Assembly (NCBI RefSeq): GCF_014077095.1
Contig: NZ_JACGVG010000028.1
Coordinates: forward strand, 62,001 to 126,000
DNA: 64,000 nucleotides
DNA from: Colwellia sp. MB02u-6
GTDB lineage: Bacteria; Pseudomonadota; Gammaproteobacteria; Enterobacterales; Alteromonadaceae
Direction: 5' to 3'
Both the position numbers and the translations under genes were made by a program. The notes below the pieces were generated by a model. That model had not been told where the DNA came from. It ran no database searches and saw nothing but the letters and a program-made list of their open reading frames with translations. This document shows, in pieces, positions 36,901 through 45,240 of this stretch (position 1 is its first letter; the number at the start of each line of letters is the position of its first letter).

Positions 36901-39900
36901 TTATCGGTGCATCATTAGTATTTGACACTGTGATAGTAAATGCCGCTAAGCTTACCGTTGCATTCGCAGCATCGGTCACACTAATGACAATACCTGAGGT
37001 TATACCTATATCGGCTTGAACCGGTGTCCCAGTTAAGGCGCCGGTGGTCGTACTAAACGCTGTCCAGCTAGGTTTATTGGTAATGCTAAAGGTTTGAGTG
37101 TCACCGGTATCAACATCAGAAACCGTTGGAATAAAGCTATAAGTCGCATTTTCAGCTACGGTTGTGGCTGGCGTACCAGATATTATAGGGGTATCGTTAG
37201 TATTTGCTACCGTGATAGTAAATGCGCTTAAACTAACCCTTGCATTCGCAGCATCAGTCACACTGATGACAATACCACTAGTTATACCCACATCGGTATT
37301 CCTTGGTGTACCCGTTAAGCCACCTGTTGAAGTACTAAATATTGCCCAGCTAGGTTTATTGGTAATGCTAAAGCTTTGGGTATCACCGGTATCAACATCA
37401 GAAACTGTTGGGGTAAAGCTATAAGTGGCATCTTCAGCTACCGTTGTGGCTGGCGTACCAGAAATTATCGGGGCGTCATTAGTGTTTGTTACCGTCAAAC
37501 TAAAGGCCGCTAAGCTTACCGTTACATTCGCAGCATCTTTGACACTGATAATAATACCTGAGGTGGTACCTATATGGGCTTGAACCGGTGTCCCAGTTAA
37601 GGCGCCGGTGGTCGTATTAAACACTGACCATGTGGGTTGATTGGTAATGCTAAAGGTCTGGGTATCACCGCTATCAACATCAGAAACTGTTGGGGTAAAG
37701 CTATAAGTGGCATCTTCAGCTACCGTTGTGGCTGGCGTACCTGTTATTACCGGTGCATCGTTGGTGTTTGATACCGTCAGACTAAAGGCTGCTAGGCTGT
37801 CTGATGCATTAGCAGCATCGGTAACACTAATGACAATACCAGCAGTTGTACCCACATCCGCATTAGTGGGTGTACCCGTTAAGCTACCTGTTGAAGTACT
37901 AAAGGTTGCCCAGCTAGGTTTGATATTAATACTAAAGGTTTGTACATCACTGCTATTTGTATCTGTTACCGTTGGCGTAAAAGTATACACTAAATCCTCT
38001 ATTGCAGTATTGCTCGGCGAACCACTGATGACTGGTGCAAAATTTGTTATCTCTGTGATCGTCGGTATATCGATAATTTCTATCAACTGTGTTGTTTGAT
38101 TATAGAGGCCCACTAAAAAGTCATTCGTATTACCGAGCGTAACTGGGGCAGCTAATGCCCAACTGCCTTCATTAACAGATACAGACGCCAACGCCGTATT
38201 ATTATCAGCAACACCATCGTTGTTATTATCGGTGTAAAGGTAGATTACCATGCCGTTGGTGGGACTAGTGCCAGAGATATTGAAACTGCTGCCTTGCACT
38301 TGTGTATTAGCTGCTGGAACTAACACAGATATAGAGGGATTGTTGTTATACTCAAGCGTTAGCTGGTTAGACGAAGGGTTTTTAACGCTATTTTCTACCA
38401 GATCATCAACGCTATTAGCGGGTAAATCTACCGTCACGTTGCCGTTACTTGAGGGAATAAGATCCACCTGATAGCTTTTACCTGAACCACTAAAGTTAAC
38501 TAAGGTGGCATTATTAACAACTAAGTCATCTACTGTAAAGTTGATGACCTCGCGGCTAAAATTAATATTAACAAGTATAGGGTTACTGGCTGTTGGATTG
38601 CCAGCGGTGCTTGTAAGCAATGCCGTTAACGATTGAACTTCCAATGTAGCCGTTGCAGCAACACTGGTTGTAATAATACTATTAACAGAGGCACTAACAT
38701 CGCTAGTGACACTATTGTATACTCCATCTACCGCACCAGCTGGTACTTGAAGATCAACAGTAAAGGTACAGGATGCTCCAGAGTCTAAATTTCCTCCTGC
38801 AAAATTTAAAAATGTTGTACCTGTGATACTTGACCCGACGCCACAAGGGTCTGTAAGCGGATTGTTCGCCTGCAATGAGTTAATCACTGAAGTCATTGAA
38901 TCAGTAAATCCAATAGATGTAGCATCAGCAGAGGTGTTAGTAAGCGTATAAGTCAGCGAAACGTTACTACCAGCTAACACAACATCAGGACTAAAAGACT
39001 TAGTTAAATGCAAGGCACTGATTACAAGGGTATCGGAGGCTGCAGCGCTGTTAACTGCTTGCCCAGCGGTACTTCCTGCTACTACTGAGCTGTTTAGCGT
39101 AATAATATCAGGAGCTGCATTATTGGGTACTAACAATGTAACAGAAAAAGTACATTGGTTAGCACTTGATAAAGAGCCGTTAGAAAATGTGAGTATTGAA
39201 CTGCCACTAATAGTCGAGCCAACACCACAGACGTCACCAGAAGGTATTGATACTGCAGTCAATCCACTCAAACCAGCATCCAAATCAACAGTAAAAGCAA
39301 GGTTGGAAACATCTGCGGAAGCACTTTCACTGTAATCAAGCGTAAACTCTAAGGTCACTTGCCCCCCTGGCGCTATTTGTTCTTCAACAATTGCCAACGA
39401 CAATTTAGCGGCACTAATAACCGATAAAGTGTCCTGAGCTTGATTACCATAAACAGTTTCACCATTAACAATGCCAGCAATAGTTGAAGTAGTGATAGAA
39501 TGTATACCAAAAGAAATGTCTGCAGGTAAGCTAAGCACAAGATCAAAGGTACAGCTGCCCCCAGCACTTATTACACCACCAGAAAAGCTGAATAGATACG
39601 GCTCAGAACTAGTTTGGGGTGCTGAGAAGGTGCTGCCATTGCCACAGGTATCTGCATTAGGTAATGTATCAGGCACCATACCAGCCACTATAGAACCTAT
39701 AAGCATAGTAAAGTTTAAATCAGAAGCGCTGTTCGTGGTATCGGTGTTTGTAACAACATAACGCAAGGTCACGTTTTCACCACTTTTAACAGGGGTGCTG
39801 AGAAAAGACATACTAACTTGTGGTGCCTTTTTAATTGCCAGTATATTAGCCACGGCGGCTTTAGTAGTGGCCGAACCTAAAACTAAACTAATGACACTTG

Positions 39901-41104
39901 TGGTGTTAGTGTAATTCCCGGCAGCGGCACTTGCAGGTATTAATACGCTGATCTTAAATGTACACGAAGCTTCTGCCGACAAATTAGCACCCGTAACGGT
40001 AATCGGGCTTGGACCTGAGCTGCGGCCGTTGCTGCCTAAAATTGGGCTTGGTATTGTTAGGCTAGAACCAGCACCACAAAAACCGTCAGCCGGCAGTGCT
40101 GTAGCTGTTAGTCCACTTAATGTCGCATCAAGATCATTGGTAAAACTGATGTTTTCAGCGGCATTAACCCTATCAAAATTATTAATAGTATAGATAAGGT
40201 CAACCGTTGCACCGGGGACACTAGTATTTGGAAAGGTCATAAACATAAATGAACTAGCCACTGTTAGTTCAGCGCTAGCCTGACCACTGGGATTACTACC
40301 AAACCGTGATAAATCATTACTTTTAGTCTGATAAACGCCAGCAGAAGGCGCTGTTACATCTACTGAAACAGTACAGGTTGCACCGGCACTAACAGCTGCA
40401 CGTTCGCTGGCTAATGTGGAAGAGCTAGGCTCTACAACCACCGTTGCTGAGCAGCTATCAGTAATATTAGGCTGCTGAGAAAAAATTAGTCCAGTTGGCA
40501 AGCTATGGCTAAACGCTAAAAAACTAATATCCGAGCCATTAGCACTATTATCTATGGTATAAGTTAAAGTACTAATCGCGCCTGGAGCAATTGTAGCCGG
40601 TGAAAAATCCATACTAAGACCGGGACGATTATTATCGACTGTTAATATCGCTGAGCTCGTACCCGCACTGCCAGCGCTAGTGCTTAGTGCGCCAGTGATG
40701 TTATTATGATCACCTCCAGAGCTACTAGTAACATCAACTTGAAAACTACAGCTTGCACCCGCGTTTAAACGGTAATCACTAAAGGAGATCGCACTACTCC
40801 CTGGTGTGGAAGAGTAGCTACCGTTAAGACAAGTATTGAGTGCAAAAGCCGGTGAGGCGATGGTCATACCGGCAGGGAGTGTATCGGAAAAGTTAAGTTC
40901 ACTAACACCGGTTGCCTGCGCCGAGTTGTCAATGGTATAGGTCATAGTTGAGACACTACCAGGACCTATCGCTGTCGGGGAAAAGCTCACACTAAATATT
41001 GGCGTGCTCAAGGGCACGGCATGGCTTAAAAAGTTCCACATTAGGCAACCCGCAAGTGCCAAAGCTTGGAAGAGGCTGGGTATAAAAGACATTTTTTTAT
41101 TCAT
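33302..41104 (-). CDS. giant 2600-residue surface repeat protein with GlyGly-CTERM-like tail fused to an outer-membrane barrel domain
   Basis: A secreted multidomain protein. Order: signal peptide ([19 protein letters not shown]); about six DUF7933/DUF11-like repeats ([21 protein letters not shown] type) to roughly residue 830; Ig-like segments; five near-identical 94-residue putative-Ig (He_PIG) repeats (about 1021-1490); cadherin-like/VCBS-type domains; a Calx-beta-like domain; a thrombospondin-3-like Asp-rich stretch ([29 protein letters not shown]); a choice-of-anchor U-like domain ([22 protein letters not shown]); two more VCBS repeats; then SSGGSFG + hydrophobic + RRK at 2360-2382, the layout of a GlyGly-CTERM sorting tail. 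Unusually the frame goes on: a second signal-peptide-like segment (2397-2418) and a beta-rich outer-membrane barrel domain ending in YKF. Likely an adhesin or matrix protein with calcium-dependent domains; function inferred. Last gene of a three-gene set. Confidence 0.85.
   Translation of the reverse strand: [2600 protein letters not shown]
36635..38044 (-). repeat. five tandem 282-bp repeats inside the giant gene
   Basis: Each unit encodes a 94-residue Ig-like domain ([20 protein letters not shown] ... SVTDAANA). Recurring landmarks, such as the bases for GTPA at about 36889, 37171, 37453 and 37735, are spaced exactly 282 apart. Units two to five are highly similar at DNA level, indicating recent duplication or gene conversion, so copy number may vary between strains. 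The first unit ([12 protein letters not shown]) is the most diverged. Confidence 0.9.
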
Positions 41105-41255
41105 TTAATGATACTCTTTTTGTTATTTTTAAGCGAAGCACAACAAAACAAGCCCTGCGTTTGACTTTTACTTAGCGCCTGCAAACACACAGCAACATAA
41201 TACAAAGAGAATTAAACATTTTTTAACAAAAGATAAAGTGCAAGCAACTGTTATC

Positions 41256-42647
41256 TTATTTTTTACTTTGCTCTAATTGCTCGACACGGTGCTGCAAATT
41301 TTCTATTGCTTTTTGTTGTTCTTGCACCAGTTTGGTGAGTACCGCAACAAAATCCATTGCCGCTAGACTTTGCCGGCCATTAGTGGCAACTATTTTAGGT
41401 ACATCTTCGGCAATAAAACCCGCATAACTTTCCGTTGGCTCAATTTTGTAGGTAAAAGTAACAGGCTTAAGCGCTTTAATCGTATTAAGTGCAACCTCGG
41501 CACTAATATCAGTGATATTATTTTTTAATTTACGGCTTGATGCATTGGTCCATACCCCGCCTGTTGTCAAGCGTGCACTGTTGGCAAACTCAAGTACATT
41601 TACTGAGGGGTCAACACTTGAAACACCAACACCGATTGTGCCGTTAGTGTTGACCGTAAATAGAGATGAACCGGCAGTTGTTTGAATATCAAATAAGCCA
41701 TTAAGCACTTGTCCATCGTCAATATTAATACCGACAGCGCCTAAAGGGCTGACTAAAAATGCATGGTTATTGGCATTGCTGGGGTGTGCAATATCTAACA
41801 GACCATCTGGTGTGCTTGTTTGAACACCGATGTTACCGTTAGTGTTGACCGTAAACTGAGATAAACCACCAGTTGTTTGAATGTCAAATAAGCCATTAGG
41901 CGCAAACCCATTGTCAATATTAACACCCACATCACCTAAAGGGCTGACTAAAAATGCATGGTTATTGGCATTGCTAGGGTGTGCAATATCTAACAGACCA
42001 TCTGGTGTGCTGGTTTGAAAACCGATGTCACCATCAGCTGCAATATAAAGACTGTTAGAAGGTGCATTCGGTAAGATTCTAAAGGGTAAAGTCGAGCCAT
42101 TAGTAAAGTCACGAATGAAAAAGCCTGCTTCATTGCCGCCAAGATCCCAAGATTGTGCCGCCCAACCACCACTAGTATCCTGATCTAAGCGAATAGTTGG
42201 CGTGTTATTACCAAGCACATGCAGATTAACTAGTGGCGCTGCTGTGCCTAATCCAAAATTACCACTGCTAGCGACATATATGCTGTTTGCTGGTGCACCA
42301 GCTAAAATAGTAAATGGTATTAAGCCGCTATCAATATCGTCAATACTGAATTTATTGAGGCCACCGTTGGCGGAGTCGTTAACAGTGATTTGCCAATCAT
42401 TAGTCGGAAATGAACTCGAAGAACTGGTATCTAAAAACTTTATCCGGAGATTATTTTCTTTGAGCCTTAGGGTGTCAAAACCAAAACTTTCGTTATTGAC
42501 GCAATCAAATCCAGTACAAATACTACCAGTAACAACTAAATCGTCCAGTATTTGTTGATCAGCTAGTACTGAAAAACTACTCAATCCGGCAATACTGATG
42601 AGTGCGATAACGGGCGCTTTCACTAATCTAATTTTTATATTTTTCAT
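41256..42647 (-). CDS. secreted protein with C-terminal peptidase S74 intramolecular chaperone domain
   Basis: 463 residues. A signal peptide (VIALISIAGLSSFSVLA) is followed by a beta-rich shaft of short repeats (GNFGLGTAAPLVNLHVLGNNTPTIRLDQD type) resembling trimeric tail-fibre and lipoprotein-like shafts, with two near-identical 65-residue units. The C-terminal ~100 residues are a peptidase S74 domain: NASSRKLKNNITDIS with the self-cleavage Ser region, LKPVTFTYK, YAGFIAEDVPKIVA, and a terminal coiled coil (LVQEQQKAIENLQHRVEQLEQ). In phage fibres this domain guides trimer folding and then cuts itself off. Here no phage genes are nearby. It lies between a small secreted protein and the giant surface protein in one transcription direction, so a surface fibre is likely. 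Confidence 0.88.
   Translation of the reverse strand: MKNIKIRLVKAPVIALISIAGLSSFSVLADQQILDDLVVTGSICTGFDCVNNESFGFDTLRLKENNLRIKFLDTSSSSSFPTNDWQITVNDSANGGLNKFSIDDIDSGLIPFTILAGAPANSIYVASSGNFGLGTAAPLVNLHVLGNNTPTIRLDQDTSGGWAAQSWDLGGNEAGFFIRDFTNGSTLPFRILPNAPSNSLYIAADGDIGFQTSTPDGLLDIAHPSNANNHAFLVSPLGDVGVNIDNGFAPNGLFDIQTTGGLSQFTVNTNGNIGVQTSTPDGLLDIAHPSNANNHAFLVSPLGAVGINIDDGQVLNGLFDIQTTAGSSLFTVNTNGTIGVGVSSVDPSVNVLEFANSARLTTGGVWTNASSRKLKNNITDISAEVALNTIKALKPVTFTYKIEPTESYAGFIAEDVPKIVATNGRQSLAAMDFVAVLTKLVQEQQKAIENLQHRVEQLEQSKK
41631..42020 (-). repeat. two tandem 195-bp repeats in the S74 gene
   Basis: Two adjacent units (41826-42020 and 41631-41825) encode QTSTPDGLLDIAHPSNANNH and following residues, nearly identical at DNA level. 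They lengthen the fibre shaft by one 65-residue block each and could recombine. Confidence 0.9.
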
Positions 42648-42673
42648 ATTATACCTCTTGATTAGTAAATTTA

Positions 42674-43144
42674 TTATTCAACTGAATGGGTCTGAGTAGC
42701 AAAGTTTTTAATTTCACCTGATTCAATATAAAAATGGCCACTTTGTTTAATCGCTTTATGTAACTGCTTACGTTCATTCTCACCTCGGCCATTATTCAAA
42801 GGTTGATGAGTTGCCATAACCAACTGCTCGGAAAGTGCAGCTGTTAACTGATAGGTATACAAACCATCTGTTAATGCACCAAAAGCGGATAATTCAATGC
42901 TGGGAAGCTCAATATCACCCGATTCACTGAAAGAAAAACCATTAGGGCCTACTATGGTTAACGTAGAGGCAAAGACGTTTTTGGGGTTAGTAAAACTGAT
43001 ATAAGTACCACTAAAGTTTTCATTAGCAATTCGATTAGTTGCATTCTCTGTGTTTGTATTTTCAACCTGATTAGTTGCCATCACTAAAGGTGAATTAAGC
43101 AGTAAACTTATAACTGACAATAGAAAAATGTGTTTGCTATTCAT
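42674..43144 (-). CDS. small secreted protein of unknown function
   Basis: 156 residues; not a family I recognise. A signal peptide (FLLSVISLLLNSPLVMA) leads to an Asn/Thr/Glu-rich linker and a beta-rich region (GTYISFTNPKNVFASTLTIVGPNGFSFSESGDIELPSI), then a basic, polar segment with no cysteines. It is first of three minus-strand genes and lies 26 bases before the S74 protein gene, which suggests it is made with that protein, perhaps as an accessory of the surface fibre. AAGG lies upstream of its ATG. Confidence 0.75.
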   Translation of the reverse strand: MNSKHIFLLSVISLLLNSPLVMATNQVENTNTENATNRIANENFSGTYISFTNPKNVFASTLTIVGPNGFSFSESGDIELPSIELSAFGALTDGLYTYQLTAALSEQLVMATHQPLNNGRGENERKQLHKAIKQSGHFYIESGEIKNFATQTHSVE

Positions 43145-43393
43145 ATTGGTGACCTTTCAGGTTATTTTATTATTTATACACAAACGTTCTCATTGCATGA
43201 AAACACTACTTCTGTAAATTGCATATATTGAATTAATAATATAAGATTATATAAATCAGAAAAAGCAGAAACTACAGTATTCTGATAATAGACATTTTTT
43301 TTATTTTTTCAACTATAAGTTTTATTTTTAACCACATATTAATTTTTGCAACTAATAATTAACTAAATTAACTATTTAATAACAAGGTTTCTT

Positions 43394-43675
43394 ATGTTTT
43401 ATAAATGTATGCTTTATTGCTCAATGTTATTTATGCTTATTTCTTGTGGGAATGACGAAAAAGCGTTGTCCTTACCCCCTGCTGTCGATTTAAATACTGA
43501 AACTATTGCTAATAACCTAGCTGATTCTGATCTTGGTGGAACTAACAATGATACTAATGAAAACGATGGATTAACTGACAATGATCTAGATGATTCTGAC
43601 ATCGGCAGAACCAATACCAATGAAGATGCTGAATTACCTGACAATGATATAGATGACTCTGATCCAGTTGGTTAA
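43394..43675 (+). CDS. small Asp/Asn-rich lipoprotein
   Basis: A 93-residue protein with a lipoprotein signal (MLFMLISCGND, lipidated Cys about residue 18). The mature part is strongly acidic with three loosely repeated units built on DSDLGGTNNDTNEND / LTDNDLDDSDIG / LPDNDIDDSDPVG. Dense Asp/Asn suggests calcium binding, but no EF-hand or thrombospondin-3 loop is exact. It is transcribed away from the surface-protein operon, with a 249-base shared promoter region. AAGG precedes the ATG. Function unknown. Confidence 0.7.
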   Translation: MFYKCMLYCSMLFMLISCGNDEKALSLPPAVDLNTETIANNLADSDLGGTNNDTNENDGLTDNDLDDSDIGRTNTNEDAELPDNDIDDSDPVG

Positions 43676-43941
43676 TTTCGTGTGATGTTCTAGGCAAGGC
43701 ACTTAGTTAGGCTAAGCGCTATGTGCAGAGGTGGTAATTCATAATGTTGACTAATGACCTATTCAACTATTTAAGGCAACACATAAGACAGTCAAACTCA
43801 ATTAATCCATTCGTCTTGGGTATTAATTTTATCGAGTGCAATATCAGACTTGCTCTTAAAAATTACTTTTATTTGAGAACAAATAATTTTTTGACTAAAG
43901 ATAAATAGTTTTGCCACTCAATCTGCGCGATTATCATCGAT

Positions 43942-44133
43942 ATGAAACTTGTTATCTTAGGTATAATGTTTGGGTTTATACTATTAATTTTTGCAGTATT
44001 GAATAGCTTTTCATCAGGCGCTTTTGAAGGTATGTAGATTTTATTAAGTGATGCCTCACTAGGTTTAGTGGATTATTTAACCATCATTTCAAGGCACTTG
44101 GGCCTTAAAGTAGACTCTATTTTATCCGAGTAA
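43942..44133 (+). CDS. possible small membrane peptide with in-frame amber codon
   Basis: The frame MKLVILGIMFGFILLIFAVLNSFSSG encodes a single hydrophobic helix, then meets TAG at 44035-44037, and continues in the same frame with ILLSDASLGLVDYLTII and following residues to a TAA at 44133. Both halves look protein-like, so this may be a small gene interrupted by a nonsense change, or simply a 31-residue membrane peptide. No ribosome site is visible. The rest of 43676-44258 holds no supported gene. Confidence 0.25.
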
Positions 44134-44258
44134 AACACTTTTAGCCTGTCTATTTTCCTATTAAAAAAACAAACCTATTACCCGTTAAGAGTTAAAATTG
44201 TATTGGTTTTTCAACCATGAGCGACAAGCCAACAATCTATTTTATAAAATTAATTGTG

Positions 44259-45104
44259 CTAAAAATGTATGTTGGGAAATAAACCTATCACTTGCTTAAT
44301 AACTTCAGTTTTTTGACTTTTCGCTAGGTACACGGCAAATATTTCACGATGATAAACCGGCGCACTTTCAATAACAAACAACTTATTTGCTTCAAGATGT
44401 TCAAACGTCATTTGCCGAGGTAAGTGTGCACCTCCCCCCGCTTGTAAAATATAATTTAAGGCGATGCGAGGCTGACTCATAAAATGTTTTGCGGGAGGAG
44501 CATGCTGAAATTCACGCATATGCTGGGTATTTACCGACTCACCATAATCCACCATAATATAATTATCGACATGCATGCCTTCAATGTGATCGGGATCTGT
44601 GGTTACTAGGTGCAGTGGCACTGTGGCTACTTTCTCAGTGACTAAATCTTCGATAAATGGTGGTTCAAATAAAAACGCCAGATCTACCACTCGGCCAATA
44701 ACATTTTTTCTTAACTCCATTGGCGAATAGGTACTAGTAAATAAACTAACACTGTCTAAATTACGATGAATTTTTTGCAACCAAACTTGTAAAACAATAT
44801 CCCAGATAGAATTTAACGAACCGATGGCAAGTTGCTGCGCATCATGCACGGCTACACCGACATCGTGCTTGGTTTTTTGCCACATAAAAAGAATTTCATT
44901 GGCATGTTTTATGAGTCGAAGACCTTCAGTCGTTAACTTTAAATGTTTATGGCTACGATCAAAAAGCAAAACACCCAGATCATCTTCTAATAACTTTATA
45001 CGCGCACTGACCGCAGACTGAGTAATAAAAAGATTTTCCGAGGCTATTCTAAAATGTAATGTTCGGCTTACTTCCAAAAATGTGGTTAATAATTCAAATT
45101 TCAT
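44259..45104 (-). CDS. LysR-family regulator, HdfR-like
   Basis: 281 residues from the ATG at 45104, which follows GAGG; the frame is open six codons further. The N-terminal [48 protein letters not shown] is strongly HdfR-like (E. coli HdfR: [37 protein letters not shown]). HdfR represses flagellar master genes in E. coli, but this gene is divergent from rimK and may control that operon. The C-terminal effector domain has [12 protein letters not shown], as in many LysR proteins. A clear palindrome lies in the shared promoter region. Confidence 0.85.
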   Translation of the reverse strand: [281 protein letters not shown]

Positions 45105-45115
45105 AAAACCCTCTT

Positions 45116-45134
45116 TAATCAAATATTTTGATTA
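45116..45134. promoter_or_regulatory. palindrome in the LysR / rimK divergent promoter region
   Basis: TAATCAAA-TAT-TTTGATTA, a perfect eight-base dyad with a three-base centre, just upstream of the LysR gene and about 107 bases before rimK. Position and AT-rich dyad fit an autoregulatory LysR operator. A related half site (TCAAAATATT) follows at 45141-45150. Confidence 0.5.
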
Positions 45135-45240
45135 AACTGGTCAAAATATTGCGTTTTATTATTTTAGGAGCTGACTATACACTCTAGTTCAATATTTACA
45201 TCACTTTAAATAATAAAAGTGAAATGAACCGGTAGCCCTT

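Noticed and set aside
34004-39761. Many plus-strand frames opposite the giant surface gene
   Set aside because: Periodic shadows created by the repeat structure; no ribosome sites or domains.
41256-42647. Considered a prophage tail fibre
   Set aside because: It has a Sec signal peptide and no other phage structural, lysis or integrase genes are near.
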